Assembly (NCBI GenBank): GCA_956465555.1
Contig: OY101115.1
Span: 3,162,001-3,226,000, forward strand
Reading direction: 5' to 3'
Length of the DNA stretch: 64,000 nt
Origin: Nitzschia sp. pyKryTriq1
Lineage: Eukaryota; Bacillariophyta; Bacillariophyceae; Bacillariales; Bacillariaceae
Shown: one piece after another, positions 32,543 to 43,889 of the stretch
Layout: the number at the start of each line of letters is the position of its first letter
Position numbering within the stretch: the first letter of the stretch is position 1
Notes under the pieces: generated by a model
Databases searched by the model: none
What the model was told of the DNA's origin: nothing
The model's input: only the letters and a program-made list of their open reading frames with translations
Program-made: the position numbers and the translations under genes

Positions 32543-34630
32543 ATGAAACTCGTAGTTTGCAGCGCCGCTCTTTCTCTCTTGCACTTGAGTGAGCCTACGT
32601 TTGCTTTCTCACAAGGTTGGAGGAGACATGCCGTTGCCGACCTGACATCCACAGCGCTCCATGTCAGTATTGGGCTTGGACCTGACAAGGAAAACGCAGA
32701 AGAAGTCAAAGAGTTAACACCTGGCGTCGACTATGAAGTTCCAGATCACGAATCCTTCCGAACATCGCGAAGATCAAAGCTCGATGAGCAGTGCGACAGT
32801 TGGTTCGAATCCCTGATGGGAGAGGGCCACGGAATTCTGGGGCCAATAGCAGATGAAATGAGAACTATTTTAACAACCCCGGTACCTCTTACCAACGATG
32901 TAAGTAACAGCATGGCCTGCAGAACCTGTTTTTTCCATGCGTAGTGTCTGCTCATTTCTTATCCTTCGTTTTCACCATTGTTAATGCAGGTGCAACTTCC
33001 ACGTGACCACGAAGAGTGGACACCATATGTATCGCCAAAACTTCCATGGACGCCTCTAACGCCTTCGTTTGGTCTTGAGCAATTCGGTCTTCCGATCCCG
33101 AGACGACAGGCCGAGACATGGAGACATTTTGATGTCGCTGGATTGGTGGAACAAGACTACTCTGGTAGTACAGAAAATACCGGGGTTGAAATCGATCTAA
33201 CAGACGAGGAAGTGGCTTCATTCCAAGAGAAATTGGAGGCTGAAGGTGGCTGGCTTGCTGATGACATGTGTCAGGCTCGCTTGGTATACATTAACGGGCG
33301 ATACTCGCCTCAACTTTCCATGGCCAACGACTGGGCCAAGAATTTGGGAGATATTGAATCGGCCTCTGAAGAAGAAAAGACATGGTTGTCGCGTCTGACG
33401 GACGGTTTCACAGATAAGCTAGCGTGCCCTGTTCCGGTCGGAGATAATATGTACTGGGAATCTCACAAGAAATTGAGTGCACCAGATCATTCTGTAGGGG
33501 AGCCCACATCGCAGTTTGCCATCAATACCCAGCAAGGTACTGCATGCTTCGCGGCCTTGAACACAATGCGGACTGGAGCCGTGGCATACGTACGACCACC
33601 GAAGGACCACGATGCAGGAGCAGAAGTCGTGATGCCAGTCTTGGTGGTGAACGCTGTCACAAAGGATGCTGGGGGTGCGTCAGACAGTGAAGGTGTATCA
33701 TTTCACCCAAGAACTCTAGTTGTCGTTGAAGAGAACAGCCGACTCTCCTTTGTTCAATCGAGCGTTGATCTAGATACTGGACTTGAACACAAACCCAAAA
33801 TGTACAACGGTTACACCCAGATTTTTGTAAAGGAGGGCGGTAACCTGACACATTCTCTTCTGGAGGAGTCTGGTGGAGACGTCACATCTGGAGTGGAAAA
33901 GAGTGACGACGACCTCAGAGAAAACGAGATTGCCCCCCGAAAAATCGAATCAGAACGGCCGGCGTTAAAAGATACCCATTTTGAGACAATTGATGTTCAA
34001 CTTATGGGCAAAGATGCCGCATATGAAGGGACGCTGATGAGTGTAGGGGGGAGCGGCCGTATCCGAATCGCACATTCCGTCTCGTTATTGCAACCGGGGG
34101 TTCATGCCAAGATCAATGGTTTTTCGCTTTGTGGAGGAGCTCAGCGATCCGATTGTAAGACCAACATCCATCATATCGCTCAGGGTACTTCGAGTGAACA
34201 AATGCAAAAGAACATGATCGGTGGTCGCGCCACTGGTGCTTTCCGTGGTCGTATCCGTGTCGAGCAGAGTGCTCAGCAAACGGACAGTCAGCAGCTATCC
34301 CGAACAGTTCTTCTGAGCGACAAATGCAGAGCCTGGGCCGTTCCTTCGCTTGAAATCATCGCAGACGATGTCCAGTGTACCCACGGAGCAACCGTTTCCG
34401 ATCTGTCGGAAGAGGAACTTTTCTACCTTCGTTCTCGTGGTCTAGATCGAACATTGTCCCGCAATCTTCTCATGTACGCCTTTGCTGGAGATGTATGCAC
34501 TTGCATTGAACCATCCATGTTGTCTGCGCTGGGAAGCCAGAAGGGGCTACAGAAGCGTCTCATCGAGCGTCTAGAAAATGTTGTGCCGCAAGGCGACCGA
34601 GCGATCAAGGGCGAATTTCAGAGTTCGTAA
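32543..34630 (+). CDS. SUFD: plastid Fe-S cluster assembly scaffold protein SufD
   Basis: CDS join(32543..32899, 32990..34630), 665 aa. The donor is GAT|GTAAGT and the acceptor ATGCAG|GTG, phase 0. The N-terminus MKLVVCSAALSLLHLSEP leads to TFA|FSQGW, a signal peptide plus F-type plastid motif. The mature part has the SufB/SufD beta-helix with the family C-terminus: CKTNIHHIAQGTSSEQ, FRGRIRVEQSAQQTDSQQ, and VQCTHGATVSDLSEEELFYL with RSRG. SufD forms the SufBC2D scaffold for [4Fe-4S] assembly in the plastid stroma. In red-lineage plastids SufB and SufC are typically plastid-encoded while SufD is nuclear, which fits. Length exceeds bacterial SufD because of the presequence and N-terminal domain. 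Very secure. Confidence 0.95.
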
Positions 34631-34729
34631 AAACAAACTTACACATTTGGAACAAACTTTGCTACTGATTATAATGCTTTGTTTTTTATAGACCAAACTA
34701 CTTCTCTAGACTACTGTACGTAGAATTGT

Positions 34730-36641
34730 TTACTCAGGTACGGTTCCGATTGTGAAGTTCGCACTTCGGCCTCCCAGGTGACGGTCGACGTGAACCACTA
34801 CCACCGAATCACCGGGTTGTACGAATCCCATTTTGGTAGCTTCAGCCATAGCTGCCGCTGGCTTGTCCGCTTCTGCTACAGACTGCAGCCCGACGACAGG
34901 GTAGATAGCACGATTCAAAATGAGCTGGCGAGCCATTTTCTTATTGGCGCAGAAGGTGACAATGGGGCAATTCGGTCGATACGCGGCAACCATCTGTGGG
35001 AGAGTGCCCTTTTCGGTAATGACCAAGATGGCCTGGCATAGTCCTTTGAGACTGGCAGTGACGGCCGCCTTGGCAATGGCGACGTCCATCTTGTGTGCAT
35101 TGTCTCCCAAATACAGAGATTTCTCACCGCCGTGCTGGACGTAGAGGGAACCCAAGGCCCCAGACTGACCGTAATCTTCGGCGCATTGAATGATTTCGTT
35201 CATGGTCTTGATGGTTTCTTCTGGATACTTTCCCTTGGCAGTTTCTCCACTGGTCATGACGGCATCGGCTCCATCATACACGGCATTGGTTACATCCGAA
35301 ACCTCTGCCCGTGTTGGCCGGGGATTCTTCGCCATGCTCTCCAACATTTGCGTCGCGACAATTACTGGTTTACCGACGGCATTGCAAGCCGCTACCATTT
35401 CCTTCTGGGCATTGGTTACCTGTTGGATGGGAATTTCCACGCCAAGGTCACCTCTTGCAACCATGATTCCGTCAGATTCCGCCAGGATTGCATCAAAGTT
35501 CTTCAAAGCCGAGGCAGACTCAATCTTTGAAATGATTTTCGGCAAGGGGCGATCGGGTTCCCATCCCAGTTCCTTGGCACACTTCTCCATGTAAGAACGA
35601 ATTTCGCGAACCCCCTCAGCAGTTTGAATGAAAGAAGCAGCTAGATAATCGACATCAATGGTCAAACCATACTTGATATCCTTTTGGTCTTTCTCTGACA
35701 TGGCAGGGAGATCTGTCTCCGCCATTGGGAGGTTGACTCCAGCCCGCGAACGAATTTCTCCTGAATTGTCAATGGAGCAAGTAACGACGCCATACTCTCC
35801 AGCTTCCACATCGGTGACGGTCATGATAACAGCTCCATCATCCAACAACACCTTCATCCCAGGCTTCATGCACTCATTCAACTTGGCGTAACTAATGAAC
35901 AAATCGGTATCGGTACTTCCCTCTTGCTCCCATTTTGGCGACGTTTGAAGTCGCAACAGATTTCCTTTTTGCAGGGAGATTGTTTCATGTCCCGAATCGT
36001 CGTGAGCTAGCTTCCCCGTTCGAATTTCTGGTCCACGAGTATCTAGAAGAGTGGCTCGGACATCTTGGACTTTGTCTAGCACCGCACTGTCATAGTTCAA
36101 AACGTCCTGTCCATCATTCACATAACAAAAATAATAACAGTAACAATAACAATGACAAGAACATTGTGAGACGCCACATCATAGAACCTTGCTACAAGCA
36201 GCACACCAGCAGCATCGCACCTCTACGTACCTGGCTCAGAGCTAGATTTTTCATTCGCAGTTCCACCTCTTCGGTCGTGGCATGCGAAAAGTTCAATCTC
36301 ATAATCTTCATTCCAGCTTTGACAACCTTCTTTAAGGGTCCTTCTTGTTCCGAAGTCGGACCAATAGTGGCAACAATCTTGGTCAGTTGGTGGTAGGAGC
36401 GTCCTGAAGGACAATCGAGAGTGGGATCCGGCAAATTGAAAGACGTCTTGAGCTGCATGGCGGTAGGGTTGGCTTCCACGTAATCCTTGACCGACAAGCT
36501 TCGAATGGTGGTGGTGGTGGTGGTGGTGGTGGTGGAACACGCGGCCAAGCGACTCTGCAAGGAGGCGTGGATGCCAACTGCTCCTCCTCCTCGGGCGGAA
36601 AGGTGGCGGGCTGAGGAACGAGAGACACGAGCGATCATCAT
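34730..36641 (-). CDS. PK: pyruvate kinase, probably mitochondrial
   Basis: CDS complement(join(34730..36106, 36231..36641)), 595 aa. The donor is CAG|GTACGT and the acceptor GGACAG|GAC, phase 0. It makes pyruvate and ATP from PEP and ADP. Motifs: TKIVATIGPTS, MKIMRLNFSHA, DTRGPEIRTG, KIISKIES (K+/Mg2+ site), MVARGDLGVEIP and TRAEVSDVTNAVYDGADAVM. The first ~50 residues are Arg/Ser/Ala-rich, without acidic residues (MMIARVSRSSARHLSARGGG), and include nine consecutive Thr from an ACC tract. This is a mitochondrial-type presequence and agrees with the known mitochondrial lower half of glycolysis in diatoms. Divergent from the GH5 gene. Function very secure; location inferred. Confidence 0.95.
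36506..36535 (-). repeat. (TGG/ACC)10 tract in the PK presequence
   Basis: A pure trinucleotide tract encodes the nine-Thr run in the targeting peptide of pyruvate kinase. Confidence 0.95.
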
Positions 36642-37402
36642 GGTAAAGTGTTGTGATGCGAGGATGATTCTACTAAGAATAACACGGCTGTACAGACAGT
36701 CAATCCACAAGTAAGTGGTGTAGACTAGAGTCTGGTAGTTTGTTGTGGTCGAAAGGAATGACGGCCACAAAAGATAGCTCGTCGATAAAATAATCCTCTC
36801 ATGAAATTCTGTGGTGAAGACGATAGACGATCTTTCGCCTTTTCTCGCTTCTCGCTTCGCCGTTTTCTGCCTGGCCGACTGTCCGTCCGCTTACGTGTAT
36901 GTACACGTACTGTACTAAAAAGAAGGGGGTTGAAGATTTCAGGGGTCCCTCAAATATTTTTCCGAGGTCTGTCCGCGTGATCTGTTTGAGCCGGCGGGGT
37001 GTTAAAATCCGTGAGTTCTAGGCAGTGGCTAGCGGCTCAGGGATTCGGGCTAAAGGCGGGGGAGATCTCTTTCAGCATTTTCAGCCATCATTTTTGACTT
37101 TCTGTTGGGTTGATGATTGATGATGCCTTTTGTTTGCGGTGTCATCAAATACTATTTTTTTTGTCATCCAGTCCTGCCTCAAGCTAATCATTTAAACCTG
37201 TCGGTACTGCAGCTTGCGCACTGACTGTAGACTCTTCCCTTCTATTCCATCACAGCGAAAGCGGGTGCTCGGTTGGTTCTTTCTTGAGTTTATACGAGTT
37301 TGATTACGGCACTGCAGATAGAAACCGAACAAAGAAAGGGCAAAATCTCACTACGAGAGCAGACAGCGTTAACAATATCATACAAATACTGAACATTGCA
37401 AC
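36642..37402. other. intergenic divergent promoter (PK / GH5)
   Basis: No gene seen. A TGTATGTACACGTACTGTAC palindromic stretch lies at ~36897-36915. The rest is unremarkable. Confidence 0.45.
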
Positions 37403-39580
37403 ATGTTTGGACGCCAGGATGATTTCTACCGTAGCCGTGGGGACTTTGATTGGGAAACCGTCAACACTCCCCACCACTCCTCGTCGACATCATCAACTCG
37501 TCGTCGAACAGCTACAGCTACAGCTACAACAACTAGTGCAGCGTCGACCACCAGAAAACCCAAAACCAACTTTTTCCGAGGTGTCAACATTGGAGGCTGG
37601 TTGCTCTTGGAACGTTTTATCACTCCCTACATGTTCGCTTTGACCGATTGTCATATCAAGGGAGATTTTTGTTGGTTTCCAAATCAAATCAGCGCCCCCC
37701 CTGTGGACAGCAAACACCATGAATACTGTGACATGTTTCACTGTGAATTTCTGTTGGATGACGACAAGAAAGATTTTGCGGCCGTCGATGAATACACACT
37801 TGTCTCTCAATTTTCACACAACAGCAACAAGGCTCTGGCACGCGAGTATCTGTCGTACCACTATGACAATTTTGTGACCAAGAAAGATGTCGAAACCCTC
37901 CAAGATGCGGGCGTGACACATGTGCGTGTACCCATTCCACATTGGATCATGGGTGACATCCTGGAGGATGAACCCTGGGTGGATGGTCAGTGGTTGTATT
38001 TCGTACGATTTGTGGGTTGGTGTCGCGAATTCGGTATTGAGGTTTGGCCTGATATACACACGGCACCAGGGTCGCAAAATGGCTTTGACAACTCGGGCCA
38101 GCTTTTGAACGATGCTCCGACGTGTCGTCATTGGAGTTCTTCTCCTGACAATGTGAAACGAAGTCTCCAGGCTGTCAAAGATGTTGCCACTGCTGTGGTA
38201 CGAGACAATCTAGGTGATGTTGTCACCGGCTTTGGGGTGTTGAATGAACCTTTCGCAGACTGCGACGTTTCGGTGGTCAAGCAGTTCTATAATGATGCCT
38301 TGAAAGCGGCTCGCAATACTATGGGAAGGAATACGTCTGTGTACATTGGAGACATGTTCAATGCAACGGAATGGAACAATGGATGGTGGACGGATGAAGA
38401 TGAGTTCACTCATACGTTTTTGGATAGTCACTACTATCACGGTACGTGTGTGTGGGTGGGTGTCTGCTCTTAGAGTGGAGTGTACACCTAGTCTTGAAGC
38501 TTCTTGTCCTGTCCAACTTACTGTCACAATACCATCACTCACATCGTATACGAATGCGTGTTTGGTTTCCTATTGTTTGTATTGACCCGGAAATTACTAG
38601 TTTTTGACGGAAATGATCGATCACTCAGCCCCAAACAACATGTGGCTCTGGTATGTGGCAAGGATACCCGAGCAACCGAATCGTGTTGCTACGAAGATGC
38701 TCCCAAGAATACCATTCCATCCAAAGGTATTTCTCGTTTGGTAGGAGAGTGGAGTGCCGCATACGATACGGAACCAAAGTATATGATGTATGAGATTGTA
38801 GACGAGATTATCAAAAAGAAGGGCGACACTGCAAATTTTCAGCTACCCAATAATCGGACCGAGTCGAAAGACCGACAGTGGTTTTTGAGACATTTCGTGC
38901 AGGCGCAAATGGTCGCTTACGAATCAGCATCCAACACCGGTACGGAAAGTGGAGCTGGAGTTTCACGAGGGTGGTTTTATTGGACTCTCAAGATGGAATT
39001 CGGAGCTCTTGCGGAATGGGATTTCTTGCGCGGTTATAGAGAAGGATGGATCCCCACCCTGCCAAGTCCTAGCGAAAGCGCCGAATCAGTTTATGGAACT
39101 TGTCGAGAGATTGCAGAAAAAACAAAGGATATTGTGAGTATTGTTGAGGAATTTCCAAACCCAGATACTCATCCAGGATTATGGAGTGGTCCAGCCATTG
39201 ACGACGACTTTGTCCTCTCTCACGCCTCAGATAGTTCGACAAAGAATGTCGAAACAAAGAAAGAGGATAGCGAAGATTCCAAGGAAACTGCAAATCAGGC
39301 ACAGGGAGGCTCTTCAAGAACGCCATCAAAAGAAGCTGAGAAAAATACAGCTTCAACTGAAGAGCCCAAAACCACGAAGATCCCGACGAAAGTTGAGGAT
39401 GAACCCGACAAGATGTCCTACAAAGCTCCAGGTAAAAGTGGCCTCCGGGCGTGGTTCCCCATGTTTTGTATCATTTTCTTTGCATGGGCAATCTGGAAAG
39501 TGTTCTTGGAAGAAGGAAACGTGGTCAGAAATCGGCGCCAATACACCAGCCTCGATGCCCCTACGCAGTTGAGCGTATAG
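37403..39580 (+). CDS. membrane-anchored exo-beta-1,3-glucanase (GH5)
   Basis: CDS join(37403..38441, 38601..39580), 672 aa. The donor is CAC G|GTACGT and the acceptor TACTAG|TT. The joined site reads SHYYHVFDGN, matching the HxYxVF region of fungal exo-1,3-glucanases. Other motifs: RGVNIGGWLLLERFI at the barrel start, THVRVPIPHWIMG, DIHTAPGSQNGFDNSG, the acid/base in GVLNEPF (E282) and the nucleophile in LVGEWSAA (E396). After the barrel comes a Ser/Thr/Lys/Glu-rich stalk, a membrane helix (AWFPMFCIIFFAWAIWKVFL) and a 30-residue tail. The N-terminus is Thr/Arg-rich without an obvious signal peptide. Candidate substrates are chrysolaminarin or callose-like wall glucan. Family is very secure; topology is odd. 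Confidence 0.92.
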
Positions 39581-39713
39581 ATGAAACGTCTTCTAAAATT
39601 TAAGCTAGCAGGATCATAGAAAACCGAAAATTTAATCGTTTCAACAAGGAACACGAAAGAATGAGGGAAAGAAAGTTCTATCGCGTTGCAATCATTACTC
39701 TATCTAAAATCCG

Positions 39714-42460
39714 TTACACGCGGGGGTCACGTTCGTTGACACCTTCGAAAGCAGCTTTGCGTGCCGCGTTCACTGCTGCCTCGGTAGCCTTGGGGCTCAG
39801 AGTGCCGCCCTCCGCCGACTGCTTCTCGGTTTTGAGTTTCTCTCTTGCAATCTCGTACGCCAGTGCAGCCTTTTCCCGCGTGTCAAATACTCCAATATAG
39901 CGCGACTTCCCAGCGAAGTAGAGTTGTGCTTGCCATTTCCCCGATGGCCGCATGGTGACTCCCCTTAGGATAGCAGCTGCCAAAGCAGCCGCCTTATCGT
40001 TCTTTCCGCCGCTTGCTTGGTTCACTGCTTGGATGTTTGCAGCTGCCTTCTGTCTTTCCACTTTATCCGTTATTGGCGGTGATCTATTCTTTTTCTTCGT
40101 ACCAGAAGGCGGTGACTTCTTCAGCTTTTTCGCCGATCCTGGCTTAGCTGGTGGTAACTGCTGAGGAAGGGGGCGTTTCGCGCCCTTTGAGGGATTGAGC
40201 TTCGTTGTCTTCGTAGCAGGGTTCGACTTGGCAGGCGGATGTTGTGCGCCATACATCGGCATGTGACGAGGTGGTGGGTGGTGATGCGGCGGAGGATAAT
40301 AGTGGTGCATGTGAGGTGGAGGAACCCCGTGGTGGTGAGGGTAGTGCCCGGGAGGCCCATATTGTGGATGTGGGTAATTTGGGTCTCCGGGGCCCATTGG
40401 GTATCCCCGAGCATGGGGCGAGCGGGGTGGCGAAGATTTCGCCCGCGCAGGAGGTGGCCCCCCAACGACAACTCTCATGCTTCCACTGTGCGGTGGTACG
40501 CCCGGTGGCATATGTGGATAATACGGACCATCAGGGTGGCCGTAATGGTGCGGCATGTACCCAGGGTGGGGAGGGTGCATGCTTGTCGTCTTTTTCGGTG
40601 CCTCAGGCTTACTCAATTCTTTTCTCGTTTCTTCTTGCTTGACACTGGTTGCGGTGGCCTGGCTATTGCTAGTGGGACCAGTCGGAGCCGAAGACCTCAT
40701 ACCCAGAGGTCTGTGGAAGTTGTCGCCATTGTCACCATGGTCCCTCGAATGCGTCTTTCGTGAAAGCCTCGTTGCGTTACTCGAGCCCTCACGACCGCCG
40801 ATGACTGGCAACTGCAAGGAGGGAAGATTTTCGTCCCTTCCTTGTCCATCCTTACTCGGCGGCGGGGAACGGAAAACATGGGTACCATCTGATGTTGATA
40901 CTGCAATTGGGCGCTCCCCGTTGGCCTTCGGCGTATTCGAAGCGAGCTGCAAAAGCACACTCAGGTCTTCATCTTCCATAAGCTCGCGCTCCGCCATATG
41001 AACTGCGTCAATGCTAGGGTCTTTGCTGGCACTGTGTAAGCCATCTGGTTTCGAGCCCTTCAGAGGTGAATCCCCAAGTAGAGGTAGTACGCGTGATTTC
41101 TCCGGAGAGAGGAACATATCTTTGTAGTTGATCGTAGGAGTGAGCGAAGAGCTGGCCGCACCCTTGGTCTTCGACGAAGCAAGCGGTGAAATGCATATAA
41201 TATTTGACACTCCCCGCGATCCACCTCTTTTCGAGTCCCCCCCAGGTTTGGGGGAGGTGTCGCTTCCAGGTAACCCTGCGACGTCCGAGAAGAAAAATGA
41301 TGTACTGACAGTCGGTGTTCTTGGAGTTCTTGGTGCCCCCCTCGGCGTGTTTAACATCGAGCCGAAGCCGCCGGGAGAGAAGAGACCATTTGCCGTTGGT
41401 GATTGCAACCATGCAAGAACTATAAGCACAACACAACTCCGTGAGGAATGGGATCAAAGCAAAACGAGGATCACAACGCAAACGTACCATTTGACGAATC
41501 GAACGAGCCAGAATGAGGATGCTTGCCGTAATCCATAGCAAAATTTGTTGGCGTGGTCATGAATCGATCACGTTCGTCTCGTCTCGGAGTCCTAGGCGAC
41601 CTCGGGGTTTTGGGCGACCGCATCGGCTGGCGGGCTGCTGGCTTTTCGTCGTCCCTGGACATGCCATCAAACGATCCACTTGCTCTCAAAATCCTAGATG
41701 ACGGGGTTGGTGTAGTGGGAGAGAGGAAGAAACTTCCCGGTGACCTCAATGCATCATCGTCCAGCACGGGAAGGCTTTGGAACCGTCCACCAGTCGGTGA
41801 CCTCGTCGGTGTACGAGGAGGGGGCACCGGTGAAAAGGTGACGTTGCTTTTCTTCTCACCTGACTTCTTTTTTGTCGCCCCATCCGTCCTTGAAGAAAGA
41901 GGGCCAGCTTCTTTCTTTTCGGCAGCACTTGAGTCTCCCGCACCATCTTTCGCCATCTCACGAGTAGCTTCCCTGTCCTTCTCGGGACTCGTGTCAGAGC
42001 TCAACGAAGGCACAGAATCAGTCGCCTCCTTCTTCCTAGGAGGACTGCGGTATGCCTTGAATTCTAGAACAGCCTCTTTCTTCGGACTCGGGTTCGCAAT
42101 ACGACCCGGAGACGCACATCTACCACCTCTTCGAGACACAAGGCCTCGTTGACTACCTGTACTTGAAGGGGAGTCTGAGATCGAATCGGCGTTGTCACTT
42201 TTGTCAAACCGGACTTTTCTATCCTCGGGAGTCTCTACGACTTGGTTGGTAGGCACCATCTCCAAGGGCGATTCCCTACCCTCCCTTTTCAGTGCAATTT
42301 GCTCCCGAGTCGTTGACTCAGCTGGTGTCACGGTGACTACCTGCAGAGCCTGCTCTTTTCCATCCATGTCTTGCGACGAGCCGCTCTTATTCTCGTCCGC
42401 ATTTGAATGGTGAGGGCCCCTATCTGGAGTTACGAACTCTTGCTTGACAACTTCAGTCAT
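39714..42460 (-). CDS. AP2/ERF-domain DNA-binding protein with long disordered N-terminus
   Basis: CDS complement(join(39714..41419, 41488..42460)), 892 aa. The donor is AAT G|GTACGT and the acceptor CTTATAG|TT. One AP2-like domain sits at ~811-853 (GVTMRPSGKWQAQLYFAGKS, YIGVFDTREKAALAYEIA), with the strand-forming W and the G-x-F-D-T core of AP2/ERF proteins. The preceding ~790 residues are disordered, with Ser-Pro sites (SPKTPRSPRTPRR) and a His/Pro/Gly/Tyr-rich block (~39.9-40.6 kb) that may act in activation or phase separation. The start at 42460 has strong context (CTTCCACCATGACT). An upstream in-frame ATG (42520) would add a hydrophobic 20-mer that is implausible for a nuclear factor. 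Targets unknown. Confidence 0.88.
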
Positions 42461-43889
42461 GGTGGAAGCAGCAGCTGAGGAGATGATAGTTATTAAAGCA
42501 AAAGGCATAGTGAGAAACATGCTCCATTGATGCGGTCATTCTACAAGGGCACGAACGAGAAAAAATTGCGCCCCAAGACAAATCACCCGGGATTTTGGAT
42601 TGCAACATCTCCATAGCGTGGAAATGGATTGATTTTTCTATCATGTGTTTCGTAAAAAAATCCCTAAAGAAGCCTCCTGGCACCTTCCACGCTTTCATTT
42701 CATCTTTACGAAAAAAGCCGGCATCCAACAACGAGAGGGGCGAGCCTTTCATATGACCACAAGCCACAAAGACTGCCAACTCCGCAGCACCGGTGCAGGT
42801 CCCCTATTCTCAGCATGTTCTTTAATTCTAGAGCTAGTACGGAGTTCCGGATAAAGGCACAACGATTCTTCGCATCTATCTCACCCACAGCCGGTGATAC
42901 GTTTTGACGATCCCCTCCACACACCCACTGCTCTACAGACCTATTTCAATCTGAGCCCGTCGCAGCGGCGTCCAAGACAAACACAGCTACCAATAAGGCA
43001 CCCCGCGCTACTACTGTACGCGTGCGTCGAAGAACCATCACAAAACTTACATCTATACTCTCGACCGCGTCTGAACTATTGTTGGCGATACGACGTTTTC
43101 AAAGCCCACACAACCAAGATCCAAACGATGCGTATCAAAGGCTTCCACTGTCCAACAACAACCAAAGATGATGTCGTCTTGGGACCAAGATAAAACCAAC
43201 AGAGGAAGCAATTCCGGTCCTGCTGCATGCAGGGAAGAAACGACTCCTCCTGACACAACAACAGCAGCAAAGTGTCGTCCTGGCGTGCTTCGCTGTTCTG
43301 CCTCCGGTAAGAAATTGCGCGCCGGAGCCCATCGAATTGAGACACTCTTGTTGAATGTATTGGGCCGCCGAACGGGTGCGACATTCCATTCCACATATTA
43401 ATTCTTCTTTTCCTTAATCAGCGAATAATATATATTTATTGCCACATGTAGATCATCATATCGGAACAGCAGGTTCAAATCCACCAGGCCAAAAATCGCT
43501 GAGGCTGACCTAAATAAAAAATCCAACCGACGCGCGTAAACCGATTTTTAACGTCTTTGCGCGGGAAAGATGTTTCGCGCCATGGTCTGTCAGTCGCTCG
43601 TCTTTGGGTTCTTTTTACTTACGCACGAATTTGGATGGTCCCGCCTTCCGGCCTTTCCCAGTGCTCCGTCCGTGATCCGTGTGGCCGATGTCCGATATCT
43701 TCTTCGCGTCTTTTCAGGATTTTGGATTCTGGATCTCATTCATGCATTCATTCATTTGGATGGAAGAGTAGGCGTCTACGAATACCCTTGCCGTGATCGT
43801 CACTTGTGTTGGGAACTACATTGATTAGAAAAATTCCAACTCAAGGAAAGGACAGGTAGGATTCTTCAGCAGGGCGCTCATCAATTCAG
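42461..43889. other. long intergenic divergent region
   Basis: I find no supportable gene in these 1.4 kb. An 84-codon ATG frame at 43570-43824 has no recognisable domain and is probably spurious. AT-rich TAATATATATTTATT lies at ~43425-43440. GTAC palindromes are scarce here compared with other divergent spacers. Confidence 0.4.

Noticed and set aside
43420-43495. Possible tRNA on the plus strand (GGTTCAAATCC)
   Set aside because: T-stem bases do not pair, and the upstream sequence is AT-rich without D or anticodon arms.
43570-43824. 84-codon ATG frame between the AP2 and hydrolase genes
   Set aside because: No recognisable motif and unremarkable codon use; insufficient support.
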